NCBI RefSeq assembly: GCF_025751535.1
Contig: NZ_JAOWLC010000001.1
Location: forward strand, 372,001-436,000
From: Lentibacter sp. XHP0401
Lineage (GTDB): Bacteria > Pseudomonadota > Alphaproteobacteria > Rhodobacterales > Rhodobacteraceae
Length of the DNA: 64,000 nt
Reading direction: 5' to 3'
Every line of letters starts with the position of its first letter. The stretch's first letter is position 1. Below the pieces are notes generated by a model. That model did no database searches, was not told the origin of the DNA, and saw only the letters and a program-made list of their open reading frames with translations. The translations under genes were made by a program, and so were the position numbers. This document shows positions 45,775 through 55,135 of this stretch, in pieces.

Positions 45775-47550
45775 TTATTCATGAAAGACATAGGTTCCCG
45801 GTGCGTCACATAGCGGGAGATAGTCTTTTGAGCCAATCACGGGAGGCGCAACAGGCGCGCTCGACATATCGCCCAGCCATTTGGCAAGCTCGGACCACCA
45901 CGACCCTTCATGCGTATTTGTTTCTTCCATCCAGCGCTCGGGGGCGATGTAGGGTGCATCCTTTGCTTTGCAACTTATGCGATAGTGGCGGTGTGGGTGT
46001 CCTGGCTCGGAAACAATACCTGCGTTATGCCCGCCGTTTGTGAGAACAAAGCTGACATCGGTGTCGGACAGCAGGTTGAACTTGTAGACAGACTGCCACG
46101 GCGCGACATGGTCGCGCTCGGTTCCCACGATAAACACAGGCGCGCGGATATCGGAAATCGCAACGGGCTGGCCCGCAACCTTATAGCGCCCCTCGGCCAG
46201 ATCATTGTTGAGAAACAACTGCCGCAGGTATTCGGAGTGCATCCTGTAAGGCATCCGAGTTGCATCGGCATTCCATGCCATGAGGTCGTTCATTTCTGTG
46301 CGCTCGCCCATGAGGTAGTCGTGGACGATCCGCGACCAGACCAGATCATTTGAGCGTAAAAGCTGGAACGCGCCCGCCATCTGCTTGGTGTCGAGATAGC
46401 CTTTGTCCCACATCATATCTTCAAGATAGGCAAGCTGGCTGTCGTTGATAAACAGTGTCAACTCGCCCGCTTCGGTGAAATCAACCTGCGCGGCCAGCAG
46501 CGTCAGGCTTTTCAGCCGCGTGTCCTTGTTGCGTGCCATGCTGGCCGCTGCGATTGAGAGCAGCGTGCCGCCAAGGCAATAGCCAACTGTATGGATTTTC
46601 TGCCCGCCTGTTATGCTGTCGACGGCATCGACTGCGTCCATCACGCCATGCGAGAGGTAATCCTCCATGCCGAGGTCACGGTCTTCGGCATCAGGGTTGC
46701 GCCACGAGACCATAAACACCGTGAAGCCCTGCGATGTCAGATATCGCACGAAAGAGTTTCCAGCGCTCAGATCAAGGATGTAATATTTCATGATCCATGC
46801 CGGCACGATCAGGATCGGCTCGGGGCGCACTGTATCGGTTGTCGGGGCGTATTGGATCAGCTCGATCAGGTGGTTGCGATAAACTACTTTGCCCTCGGAG
46901 GTGGCCATGTTTTTCCCGACAACAAAATCTTCGGTTCCGGCGGGTCGTTTGCCGGCATTCGCGCGGGCGGTGTCCTCGACAAAGTTCTGCCAGCCGCGCC
47001 AGAGGTTCATGCCGCCTTCATGCACGGTTTTGGCTATCACCTCGGGGTTGGTAAAAGCGTAGTTCGAGGGCGAGAACACATCAAGGATCTGACGCGCGGT
47101 GAAGGTGACAACATCTTCGTGCTGCTTGGTGACGCCCTCAACCCCCGTGGTGGCATTGTGCCACCATTGCTGGTTGAGCAAAAAGGCCTGCGACATGGCG
47201 TTGAACGGCCAGTTTTGCCAAGCCTCGCCGCGAAAACGCTTGTCTTGGGGCAGGGGGGTGATGCAGGTTTCATCGGTGTCGGGGTTGCCCGCACACAGCG
47301 CTGTATAGCTGCCAAAACGCGCTGCTTTCCTGAAAGCCTTTTCCACAAGCTCAAGCTGCTTGCCGGGGGTGGAAGACAAATGCAGCGCCCAATCCGAGCA
47401 GGCCGCCGCCAAGGCGATGGGCGATAAGCCCCCTGTAAACCGCGCTTGAGCGGCTTTCAGGCTCTTGTCGAGCGCCTGTTCCATGCCGGTGTGTGCCTGC
47501 GGCACGGCCTCGCTGCTGAATATTTTGTAAAATGGGGTCACGTTTGTCAT
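45775..47550 (-). CDS. phaC: class I poly-beta-hydroxyalkanoate synthase
   Basis: 591 residues from ATG 47550. The lipase-like box with a catalytic cysteine, VGYCLGGTLLSIA, stands near residue 320, and the later Asp/His parts (VGTERDHVAPWQSVY, NGGHNAGIVSEPGH) complete the triad. It joins hydroxybutyryl-CoA units to PHB. Regulation by the box upstream suggests carbon storage under low oxygen. Confidence 0.95.
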   Translation of the reverse strand: MTNVTPFYKIFSSEAVPQAHTGMEQALDKSLKAAQARFTGGLSPIALAAACSDWALHLSSTPGKQLELVEKAFRKAARFGSYTALCAGNPDTDETCITPLPQDKRFRGEAWQNWPFNAMSQAFLLNQQWWHNATTGVEGVTKQHEDVVTFTARQILDVFSPSNYAFTNPEVIAKTVHEGGMNLWRGWQNFVEDTARANAGKRPAGTEDFVVGKNMATSEGKVVYRNHLIELIQYAPTTDTVRPEPILIVPAWIMKYYILDLSAGNSFVRYLTSQGFTVFMVSWRNPDAEDRDLGMEDYLSHGVMDAVDAVDSITGGQKIHTVGYCLGGTLLSIAAASMARNKDTRLKSLTLLAAQVDFTEAGELTLFINDSQLAYLEDMMWDKGYLDTKQMAGAFQLLRSNDLVWSRIVHDYLMGERTEMNDLMAWNADATRMPYRMHSEYLRQLFLNNDLAEGRYKVAGQPVAISDIRAPVFIVGTERDHVAPWQSVYKFNLLSDTDVSFVLTNGGHNAGIVSEPGHPHRHYRISCKAKDAPYIAPERWMEETNTHEGSWWSELAKWLGDMSSAPVAPPVIGSKDYLPLCDAPGTYVFHE

Positions 47551-47614
47551 AGCCAGTCTTTGTATAAAAACAATTCTGTCTCTCAACCCCTATCCCGCGA
47601 GAGGCGACACCGGA

Positions 47615-47628
47615 ATGATCTGTATCAA
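47615..47628 (-). promoter_or_regulatory. FNR/FixK-type box ATGATCTGTATCAA
   Basis: Nine of ten consensus positions on the plus strand as written; 65-78 bp upstream of phaC and 25 bp after the stop of the Crp/Fnr gene. Confidence 0.6.
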
Positions 47629-47652
47629 TCATCTGCGTGGCTGCGGTTCCAC

Positions 47653-48390
47653 TTAGACGATTGTCAAAATCTGTGCGGGCAATACCTGCTCCGTCTGGCC
47701 GATCTTCGGGGTATCGGGCAGGATACGGTATTTCTCTGCTCCGATCAGGTCAATCCGGCCGGCGGCTTTCAGCTCTGAAAACGCGCGACTGACCGTTTCG
47801 ACAGACAGTCCGAGATGATCGGCAATATCGCGGCGGCACATCGGAAGCGCGACAAATCCGTGGCTTGTGCGTGTGTTGGCGAAATCGGAGAGAAACAGCA
47901 TCACCCGCTCGGAAGCCTTGCTGGTAACCAATGAAAAAAGCTGCTTTTCGCGTTTTTCGAGCTGGCGGCAAAGATAGGCGCGAAACTCGTGTCTCAGGGA
48001 GGCATCCACTGCAAGTGCCTGCTCCACACGCGTGCGCGCGACAGATTTCAGGATCACATGATCTGTGGCTTCCGCCGTGAAATGCCATGTTTCAATGTCG
48101 GTGACCCCGACAAACTCGCCTTTTGTGGCAAAGCTGAAAATCTGGCGGTCGCCCTCGGCGCTCAGGGTGCAGCAACGCACCGTGCCTGAAACAATCAGGT
48201 ATACGGCATCCGCAGGGGTTCCGTGCAGGGCAATGATACTATCGGGCTGGTAGTGTGTTTCAAAGGCGCATTCGCTGAATATCGCCCTGAGAGTGGGGTA
48301 TCTGTCGCCGCTTTCATTTCGCACAGTATTTCGAACTGTCGCGCGTCCTGAAACGGGTGCTGCTCTGTTCGGTCCGATTTGCATTGCCAT
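47653..48390 (-). CDS. Crp/Fnr family transcription regulator (FixK/DNR type)
   Basis: 245 residues from ATG 48390; the longer frame to 48549 is low-complexity and not conserved-looking. A cNMP-like sensor domain is followed by a helix-turn-helix with RRDIADHLGLSVETVSRAF, where E-x2-SR is the FNR-type recognition helix that reads TTGAT half-sites. The N-terminus lacks the cysteine cluster of FNR, so it should not sense oxygen with an Fe-S cluster and resembles FixK or DNR. It is likely the regulator for the boxes listed in this window. Confidence 0.88.
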   Translation of the reverse strand: MAMQIGPNRAAPVSGRATVRNTVRNESGDRYPTLRAIFSECAFETHYQPDSIIALHGTPADAVYLIVSGTVRCCTLSAEGDRQIFSFATKGEFVGVTDIETWHFTAEATDHVILKSVARTRVEQALAVDASLRHEFRAYLCRQLEKREKQLFSLVTSKASERVMLFLSDFANTRTSHGFVALPMCRRDIADHLGLSVETVSRAFSELKAAGRIDLIGAEKYRILPDTPKIGQTEQVLPAQILTIV

Positions 48391-48765
48391 ACCCCCAGTG
48401 CCCGGCTTGTCAGCAATATACTGCACTCGCAAAGCGCAGCGGAGCCTTACGCAGACAAATGGTGTGACCGCGTTACTGCGGATCCGCCTCCGATCAACCT
48501 TGACGTGCAGCCGCATGAAAGGGAAGTGGCACACTGCAAATTTCGCCATTATAGGCCATTTTCCGCGGAGCGCGTGCAGCCTACGGGGCGCAATCGGGCG
48601 TGGCTTGCGAGAAAGCCAACCGCGCTTTGCGCATCAGGGGGGCTGAAACTGCGCCAATCCCCTTGCATCATGGTCGCGCGCCCCCTAGAAGAACGCTGAT
48701 TTAGCCGGTGTGAAAGCGCTGGCCCGTACGCCCATACACAACGCCGATATACAAAGGACGACAAA

Positions 48766-50100
48766 ATGCAGGTCACCGAGACCCTGAACGAAGGCCTAAA
48801 ACGCGCCTATTCCATCAAGCTCACAGCCGCTGAACTTGACACAAAAGTCGATGAAAAGCTCAAAGAAGCGCAACCCGACATCGAGATGAAGGGCTTTCGC
48901 AAAGGCAAAGTTCCTATGGCGCTCTTGAAAAAGCAGTTTGGCGACAAGGTTATGGGCGAAGCCATGCAAGAAAGCATCGACGGCGCCATGAAGGAGCATT
49001 TTGATGCTTCCGGTGATCGCCCCGCGATGCAGCCAAAAGTCGAAATGGTCGATGGTGACAAATGGAAAGAGGGCGACGATGTCGAAATTTCGATGTCTTA
49101 CGAAGCTCTTCCAGAGATTCCTGAAGTTGATCTCAAAGGCATCAAGCTTGAGCGCATGGTCGTAAAAGCGGGTGACGCAGAAGTTGAAGAAGCGCTGAAA
49201 TCGCTTGCCGAAACAGCTCAGAACTTTGAATCACGCAAAAAAGGCTCGAAGTCCAAAGACGGCGACCAGGTCGTGATCGACTTCCTCGGCAAAGTTGACG
49301 GCGTGGCCTTTGACGGCGGCGCGGCAGAGGACTACCCGCTCGTGCTTGGCTCAAACAGCTTCATCCCGGGCTTTGAAGAGCAGCTTGTCGGCGTGAAAGC
49401 AGGCGATGAGAAAAACGTGGAAGTGAACTTCCCCGATGAGTATCAGGCCGAGAACCTTGCAGGTAAAGCCGCCGTGTTTGAATGCAAAATCAAAGACGTA
49501 AAAGAGCCTAAGGCCGCCGAGCTTAACGACGAATTGGCGACAAAGTTCGGCGCAGAAGATCTGGCCGCTCTCAAGGGCCAGATTGGCGAGCGCCTTGAGG
49601 CTGAGTATGCGGGTGCAGCACGGGCCGTTATGAAGCGTGGTCTGCTTGATGAACTCGACAAACTCGTAAGCTTTGATCTGCCACCCTCCCTGCTTGATGC
49701 AGAGGCGGGCCAGATTGCCCACCAGCTTTGGCACGATGAAAACCCTGATGTCGAGGGCCACGATCACCCCGAAATCACGCCAACAGACGAGCACATCAAA
49801 CTCGCCGCGCGCCGCGTGCGCCTTGGCCTTCTGCTGGCCGAGCTCGGCCAGAAGGCCGAAGTTCAGGTGACAGACGCCGAAATGACACAAGCGATCATGA
49901 ATCAGGCGCGCCAGTATCCTGGCCAGGAGCGTCAGTTCTTTGAATTTGTTCAGCAAAACCAGCAAATGCAGCAGCAGCTTCGCGCGCCGCTGTTTGAAGA
50001 CAAAGTCATCGACTATGCCTTCGAGCTTGCCGCTGTGAGTGAAAAAGAAGTCAGCAAAGATGATCTGCAAAAAGCTGTTGATGCGCTCGACGACGAGTAA
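48766..50100 (+). CDS. tig: trigger factor
   Basis: 444 residues, full length: ribosome-binding domain with the signature [13 protein letters not shown] near residue 45, FKBP-like PPIase domain ([20 protein letters not shown]) and a helical C-terminal chaperone part. Folds new proteins at the ribosome exit. Followed by a clear terminator. Confidence 0.97.
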   Translation: MQVTETLNEGLKRAYSIKLTAAELDTKVDEKLKEAQPDIEMKGFRKGKVPMALLKKQFGDKVMGEAMQESIDGAMKEHFDASGDRPAMQPKVEMVDGDKWKEGDDVEISMSYEALPEIPEVDLKGIKLERMVVKAGDAEVEEALKSLAETAQNFESRKKGSKSKDGDQVVIDFLGKVDGVAFDGGAAEDYPLVLGSNSFIPGFEEQLVGVKAGDEKNVEVNFPDEYQAENLAGKAAVFECKIKDVKEPKAAELNDELATKFGAEDLAALKGQIGERLEAEYAGAARAVMKRGLLDELDKLVSFDLPPSLLDAEAGQIAHQLWHDENPDVEGHDHPEITPTDEHIKLAARRVRLGLLLAELGQKAEVQVTDAEMTQAIMNQARQYPGQERQFFEFVQQNQQMQQQLRAPLFEDKVIDYAFELAAVSEKEVSKDDLQKAVDALDDE

Positions 50101-50120
50101 GCACACCACTTAAGACACGA

Positions 50121-50148
50121 AAGGCCGCTCCAATCAGGGCGGCCTTTT
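50121..50148 (+). terminator. trigger factor terminator
   Basis: AAGGCCGC-TCCAATCAGG-GCGGCCTT then TT, 20 bp after the tig stop. Confidence 0.85.
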
Positions 50149-50165
50149 GCGTTCCGAGGGCCGCT

Positions 50166-50657
50166 TCAAGCGGGTCGCAGGCCCGTTTCGACAAGCATTC
50201 CGCGCCGCTTGGCCTCGTAATAATAGCCGCGCGCATACCAACTGATGGCTGTGTCGATATCACCGTCCGACAAAAGCCATGCCCCGCGCAGATATTTGCC
50301 GGCATATTTCAGGTTGGTTTCCGCATCCAGCAAGCTCGCAGGCGGGCCCTTGTGGCCCATGCTGCGGGCCGTTGCGGGCAGGATTTGCAAAAGCCCGTAA
50401 TAAGGCCCGTTGCGGGCAGCGGGGTTATGCGTGCTTTCACGAATGGCGAGTTTGTGGACAAGCTTGCGGGGCAGTTCGTAGTGATCCGCATATTGGTTGA
50501 TCAAGGCGCGCAACTCTGGCGTCTCATTCCGGTAAAGTGGCGGTTCGTTTCTCGCGAGGGCGGCTGGCGTTTCGGTCGCCTGTGGCGCATTGCCACAGGC
50601 CGAGAGAACGAGGCTTGAAAGAAGCATTTGAAGAGCAACGCGGCGGTTCGGGGTCAT
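50166..50657 (-). CDS. small lytic transglycosylase lipoprotein (SLT domain)
   Basis: 163 residues. Signal ends in the lipobox LSAC (Cys21), then the SLT domain: KLAIRESTHNPAARNGPYYG has the catalytic Glu, and GLLQILPATARSMG is the second motif. It cleaves glycan strands of peptidoglycan. Single gene. Confidence 0.9.
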   Translation of the reverse strand: MTPNRRVALQMLLSSLVLSACGNAPQATETPAALARNEPPLYRNETPELRALINQYADHYELPRKLVHKLAIRESTHNPAARNGPYYGLLQILPATARSMGHKGPPASLLDAETNLKYAGKYLRGAWLLSDGDIDTAISWYARGYYYEAKRRGMLVETGLRPA

Positions 50658-50755
50658 GACAATGCCTGTTAACTGTTAAACTGGCTGTGATGTAACCGTT
50701 CTTAAAGCCGCATAGCCAGCGCACAGACTCTTCATGCGCGTGAAGACGCCGATTT

Positions 50756-51841
50756 CTAAAGCTTGCCAAGCGCTGTTTTGATTGAGCCAACAAGAGCCTC
50801 TGTCGGCTCGATGCCGAAACTGAGGCGCAAGAAGCCCTCAGGCACAGCATCCCCCCAACGTGCGCGCCTGTCTCCGGACGAGTGCAGCCCGCCAAAACTT
50901 GTCGTTTGTGTAAAGCCCGCATGGGATAGAAAGCTGTCGGCGGCTGCCGAGCTTGCAAATGTCGCGCCGATGAGAAAGCCCTGATCAAGGGCTTGCGCAT
51001 GCGAGGCGGGGTAGATCACGCTCTGCACGGCCGCACTTGCCTTAAGCAACGGAAGAACCGCGCGGGCGTTCTCGCACATGCGCGAGAGGCGGATTTCAAC
51101 GGTTTCAAGCCCGCGCAACAGCAACCAGGCTTCGTGTGGCGCAGGGATATTGCCGGTAAGGTTCCGCACCGAAAGCAGCCGCTCCATATAGGCCGCGTCA
51201 CGGCTTGCAACATGGCCCATGAGCAGGTCGGTATGACCGGCCATTGCCTTGGTATCCGAGACAATCACAATATCGGCGCCAAGGTCGAGCGGCTGTTGCA
51301 AGAGCGGCGTGCAAACCGTGTTGTCGACCACAAGCTTTGCCCCCGCCGCGTGGCAACGGGTGGAAAGGGCTGCGATATCAATAATATCAAGGCCCGGATT
51401 GGAAGGTGTTTCAACAACCACAGCGGCAATCCCTGCAAGATCGGCCTCAAGAATATCGGCGGCAGGACATGTCACGAGCTTAAGGCCGAATGGCGCCATG
51501 ATATCGGACACAAGGTTGCGCGCGGCGTAATAGCCATCCGAAAGCATGAGCACCGTGTCACCCGCTTTGAGCAGCGCCATGAACGCGGCGGAGTAAGCCC
51601 CCATGCCTGACGGAAAGAGCAGGCAGGGTGCAGCTTCGAGCGCGGCAAGACGTGCCTCGGTAGCCTCGATTGTAGGGTTGGTAAAGCGCGCATAAGTGCG
51701 GCGCGCATCGGGGTTGTGCGGCAAAGAAAAGGCTGATGACAGAACCAGTGGCTCTGGCACAGGGTCACCCGCCTCAAGTGCTTCGGTGCGGGTGTGGAGC
51801 ATGGCCAGAAGGCGCGACTGGATCGGATCGGGGAGGGACAT
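50756..51841 (-). CDS. Cys/Met metabolism PLP-dependent lyase (transsulfuration type)
   Basis: 361 residues, slightly shorter than the usual 390-400. PLP lysine in SDTKAMAGHTDLLMG near residue 200, aspartate in VVDNTVCTP, and SFGGLHSSGDRRAR near the end, which has the Arg-containing substrate loop. It could be cystathionine gamma-lyase/synthase, methionine gamma-lyase or a relative; the sequence does not decide. Confidence 0.85.
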   Translation of the reverse strand: MSLPDPIQSRLLAMLHTRTEALEAGDPVPEPLVLSSAFSLPHNPDARRTYARFTNPTIEATEARLAALEAAPCLLFPSGMGAYSAAFMALLKAGDTVLMLSDGYYAARNLVSDIMAPFGLKLVTCPAADILEADLAGIAAVVVETPSNPGLDIIDIAALSTRCHAAGAKLVVDNTVCTPLLQQPLDLGADIVIVSDTKAMAGHTDLLMGHVASRDAAYMERLLSVRNLTGNIPAPHEAWLLLRGLETVEIRLSRMCENARAVLPLLKASAAVQSVIYPASHAQALDQGFLIGATFASSAAADSFLSHAGFTQTTSFGGLHSSGDRRARWGDAVPEGFLRLSFGIEPTEALVGSIKTALGKL

Positions 51842-51902
51842 GGAGTAGCCTTTTGTGCAGGGATTCGGCGCAAACTATAAGCGCTTCATCGGCACGGGCC
51901 AT

Positions 51903-51936
51903 GAAAAAAGCCGCGCTCCTTGTGGGGCGCGGCTTT
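51903..51936 (-). terminator. rplI terminator
   Basis: AAGCCGCGC-TCCTTGTGGG-GCGCGGCTT with T run on the minus strand (A-run at 51904-51909), 23 bp after the rplI stop. Confidence 0.85.
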
Positions 51937-51958
51937 CATTTTTGGCAAAAGGAAGCTT

Positions 51959-52594
51959 TTAGCTCTCTTCGCTTGTTTCTTCATCGTTTTCGTCAACATC
52001 AACGCCGGCAGCTTCTGCCAGATCGTCATCGTCATTTGCCGCAGCACCGATATCGTCAAACAGCTCGGCGATTTCGAACTCTGCTTCGGCTTCCGCTTCG
52101 GCGGCGAGTTCCTGGATCGACTTGCCTGAGGCTTGCAGCTCGGCTTCTTCGGGCGAGCGGGCCACGTTGATTTCGATGGTCGCGCTCACTTCCGGGTGCA
52201 GACGCACGAACATGTTGTGCACACCGAGATATTTGATCGGCGCTTCAACAGAAACCTGTTTGCGGTCAATCGAGAAGCCAGCTTCGGTCGCTGCTTCGGC
52301 TGCGTCACGTGGCGTGACCGAACCGTAAAGCGAACCACCGTCAGACGCCTGACGAATCACGACGAACTGCTGTCCATCAAGACGGCCCGCCATATCTTCG
52401 GCTTCTTTTTTGGTTTCGAGGTTCTGCGCTTCAAGCTGTGCTTTTTGCGCTTCAAAACCGGCGATGTTGGCTTGTGAAGCGGTCAGCGCTTTCTTCTGTG
52501 GCAGAAGGAAGTTGCGCGCATAGCCTGCTTTCACATCTACAACGTCGCCCATCTGGCCAAGCTTGGCCACGCGTTCGAGAAGGATAACTTGCAT
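51959..52594 (-). CDS. rplI: 50S ribosomal protein L9 with acidic C-terminal extension
   Basis: 211 residues versus about 150 in many bacteria. N-terminal L9 domain ([35 protein letters not shown]) and C-domain ([20 protein letters not shown]) are complete. The last 60 residues (from about 150) are mostly Glu, Asp and Ala and end [11 protein letters not shown]. The extension is known in alphaproteobacterial L9. It follows rpsF and rpsR. Confidence 0.97.
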   Translation of the reverse strand: MQVILLERVAKLGQMGDVVDVKAGYARNFLLPQKKALTASQANIAGFEAQKAQLEAQNLETKKEAEDMAGRLDGQQFVVIRQASDGGSLYGSVTPRDAAEAATEAGFSIDRKQVSVEAPIKYLGVHNMFVRLHPEVSATIEINVARSPEEAELQASGKSIQELAAEAEAEAEFEIAELFDDIGAAANDDDDLAEAAGVDVDENDEETSEES

Positions 52595-52605
52595 TGTCTC
52601 TCTCC

Positions 52606-52833
52606 TTATTTCACGGCGTAAGGCAGCAGGGCGAGGAAGCGGGCGCGTTTGATGGCACGGGCCAGTTCGCGTTGCTTCTTGGCCGATACGGCGGTGATAC
52701 GTGAGGGCACGATTTTGCCACGCTCGGAAATGTAGCGCTGGAGCAACTTCGTATCTTTGTAATCAATCTTCGGCGCGTTATCCCCTGAGAAAGGGCAAAC
52801 TTTGCGACGGCGGAAAAATGGTTTCGTAGCCAT
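52606..52833 (-). CDS. rpsR: 30S ribosomal protein S18
   Basis: 75 residues. [20 protein letters not shown] at the start and [19 protein letters not shown] are the S18 signatures. Lies 16 bp after rpsF and 11 bp before rplI. Confidence 0.98.
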   Translation of the reverse strand: MATKPFFRRRKVCPFSGDNAPKIDYKDTKLLQRYISERGKIVPSRITAVSAKKQRELARAIKRARFLALLPYAVK

Positions 52834-52849
52834 GGTTTACATTCCTTTC

Positions 52850-53200
52850 TTAAGCTGGACGGCGCTCGCGGCGCTCTTCACGTTTTTGCATTTGGGCCGA
52901 GGGGCCTTCTTCGTGGGCATCAACCTTGATGGTCAGGATGCGCATCACGTCGTCATGCAGGCGCATAAGGCGTTCCATCTCCATAACAGCAGTCGCAGGT
53001 GCGTCTGTACGGAGGTAGGCGTAGTGGCCCTTGCGGTTTTTGTTGATCTTGTAGGCCATGGTTTTCACGCCCCAGTACTCGCTTTCGGAGACTGAGCCTC
53101 CGTTGTCCGCGAGGACGGTGCTGAAATGTTCGACAAGGCCTTCGGCTTGCGTGTTGGACAAGTCCTGACGCATGATGAAAACATGCTCATAGAGCGGCAT
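52850..53200 (-). CDS. rpsF: 30S ribosomal protein S6
   Basis: 116 residues. YEHVFIMRQDLSNTQAEGLV and EYWGVKTMAYKINKNRKGHY are S6 hallmarks; AAGGA stands before its ATG. First gene of rpsF-rpsR-rplI. Confidence 0.98.
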   Translation of the reverse strand: MPLYEHVFIMRQDLSNTQAEGLVEHFSTVLADNGGSVSESEYWGVKTMAYKINKNRKGHYAYLRTDAPATAVMEMERLMRLHDDVMRILTIKVDAHEEGPSAQMQKREERRERRPA

Positions 53201-53531
53201 GTGCTATTCCTTCGTTTGGTGCGCATTTCATAGGAGGGTCATGAAAGCCTTCTGCGACCCATCCACGAGAGCTGCGCGGTTTACTTTTATACAGAAGACC
53301 AGTGCGCTTAACCCGATTTGCGCGGGTGGGCAAGTATCAATCCCGCCACACGGCACGTAATCCGCTCTGAAAGTCCGGTTGCACCGTCAGCTTGCCTTAT
53401 TTCGCCCATATTCGGGGGAGTGGTGCCTCAAACTTTCCTCTTTTGCCGCAAGGTTTTGCCCCAAGCTTAAGTCAAACTTGTCTCAAATCAGATGTCACGG
53501 GCGCAAAATAGTGCTGGATCGGGAGAAAGAC
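53201..53531. other. intergenic region, with candidate 39-residue sORF at 53241-53360 (+)
   Basis: 331 bp between the divergent rpsF and the 177-residue protein. On the plus strand an ATG at 53241 has AGGAGGGTC before it and opens a 39-codon frame to TAA 53358-53360. The frame shows no recognisable domain and may be a chance. The region also holds the leader of the rpsF operon; no S6:S18 RNA site could be verified. Confidence 0.3.
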
Positions 53532-54065
53532 ATGACAATGCAAAGCGCAATCACAAAGACAGCAATCGCTCCGGCAGCCATCGCACAAACACACGCCCGC
53601 TCGGCAGCAGCCACAAGTGATCAACACGCCTTGCAGGCCCTCCCGCCGCTTCGTCTGTTTCACGTTTTCGCAGGCTGCGTTCTCTTTCTTGCGGCCCTCG
53701 GCCTTTGGGCGGTTCCGGGGTCAAGCTGGGATCAGACAGCGCAGCTCATCAAGCTTTTCATGACAGCCGTTGCCATAGTGTCAGGCCTTGCGTTGATGGC
53801 ACCTATTCGCCGCTGCTACCCTGAAGTCACGCTTGATCCACGCTCCGAGCGCCTGCAAGTGATCGAGCGCAACGATTTTGGCCGCATCTCCAAAAAAACC
53901 ACATATGCCTATGATGACCTGAGCGAAGTTGATGTCCGCGATGGTGTGTTTATCGCCCGCGATCATCACGGTCGCGCGGTGGTCGAGCTTCCGCTCGGCA
54001 CGCAGGTTGAAGAACTCGACGCTTTGCGCGCAGCCCTCGGTCCAAGCTTCGCACGCACGGCATAA
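53532..54065 (+). CDS. membrane protein, function unknown
   Basis: 177 residues from ATG 53532 with GGGAGAAAG upstream; the frame to 53379 is longer but has no ribosome site. Two membrane segments (about residues 45-68 and 75-100), then a soluble beta-rich C-terminal part with VTLDPRSERLQVIERND and IARDHHGRAVVELPLG, which resembles a small PH-like domain. No family recognised. The fab operon follows after 110 bp. Confidence 0.7.
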   Translation: MTMQSAITKTAIAPAAIAQTHARSAAATSDQHALQALPPLRLFHVFAGCVLFLAALGLWAVPGSSWDQTAQLIKLFMTAVAIVSGLALMAPIRRCYPEVTLDPRSERLQVIERNDFGRISKKTTYAYDDLSEVDVRDGVFIARDHHGRAVVELPLGTQVEELDALRAALGPSFARTA

Positions 54066-54176
54066 ACCTCAAATCTCCATTGTTTTCCAAGGCCAGCACC
54101 TCCCGCGCTGGCCTTTTTCGTTGCGGGCGCGCCTCGCTTCGGGCTATTTGCTCTCAACAACAATGAGGGGGGCAAG

Positions 54177-55121
54177 ATGAGCCGCGCATTCGTATTTCCA
54201 GGGCAGGGTGCCCAAACCATCGGCATGGGCCGCGCTTTGGCTGAGGCCTATCCAGCCGCAAAAGCTGTGTTTGATGAAGTTGACGAAGCTCTCGGTGAAA
54301 AGCTGAGCGCGCTCATCTGGGAGGGCGAGATCGAAGCCCTCACGCTCACGCAAAATGCCCAGCCAGCCCTTATGGCCACTTCGCTCGCCGCCCTGCGCGC
54401 GCTTGAGGCTGAAGGTGTGAAAATCACGGATGCCAAGCTTGTGGCCGGTCATTCGCTTGGCGAATATTCCGCCCTTGCCGCCGCCGGCGCGCTCAGTGTC
54501 GCCGATACGGCCCGCTTGCTGCGCATCCGAGGCCGCGCCATGCAAGAGGCTGTGCCCGTTGGCGTCGGCGCGATGGCAGCGCTTCTGGGGCTTGATTTTG
54601 CCACGGCACAGAGTGTTGCCGCAGAGGCTGCGCAGGGCGAAGTCTGCCAAGCCGCCAATGATAATGATCCAAGTCAGGTTGTCGTGTCGGGGCACAAAGC
54701 GGCTGTCGAGCGCGCGGTCGAGCTGGCCAAAGCCGCAGGCGCCAAGCGGGCGATGCTTCTGCCCGTGAGTGCCCCGTTTCATTGCGCGCTAATGGAGCCT
54801 GCCGCACAGGTCATGGCCGAAGCGCTCGAAGCGGTCGAGATTATCGCCCCCGCCGTGCCGCTCGTTGCCAATGTGCGCGCCGAAGCGGTGACAGACCCTG
54901 CCATGATCCGTGCGCTTCTGGTCGAGCAGGTTACAGGCTCGGTGCGCTGGCGCGAGAGTGTGCTCTACATGGGGGCAGAGCAAGGTATCAGCGAGATATG
55001 GGAAATCGGCGCAGGCAAGGCTCTTTCGGGGATGGTGCGCCGCATCAACAAAGAGATCACCTGCCGCAATGTCGGAACCCCTGAAGACGTAACGGCAGCA
55101 CTTGAAGCGCTCAACGGCTAA
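54177..55121 (+). CDS. fabD: malonyl-CoA:ACP transacylase
   Basis: 314 residues. GAQTIGMGRALAE start, the active serine in VAGHSLGEYSALAA near residue 93, and the histidine in PFHCALMEPA near residue 200. Moves malonyl from CoA to ACP. First of fabD-fabG-acpP-fabF; GAGGGGGGC stands before the ATG. Confidence 0.97.
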   Translation: MSRAFVFPGQGAQTIGMGRALAEAYPAAKAVFDEVDEALGEKLSALIWEGEIEALTLTQNAQPALMATSLAALRALEAEGVKITDAKLVAGHSLGEYSALAAAGALSVADTARLLRIRGRAMQEAVPVGVGAMAALLGLDFATAQSVAAEAAQGEVCQAANDNDPSQVVVSGHKAAVERAVELAKAAGAKRAMLLPVSAPFHCALMEPAAQVMAEALEAVEIIAPAVPLVANVRAEAVTDPAMIRALLVEQVTGSVRWRESVLYMGAEQGISEIWEIGAGKALSGMVRRINKEITCRNVGTPEDVTAALEALNG

Positions 55122-55135
55122 TAAAGGAATAGAAC

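Noticed and set aside
53201-53240. S6:S18 autoregulatory RNA in the rpsF leader
   Set aside because: Expected for the operon in many bacteria, but I could not verify the motif by eye.
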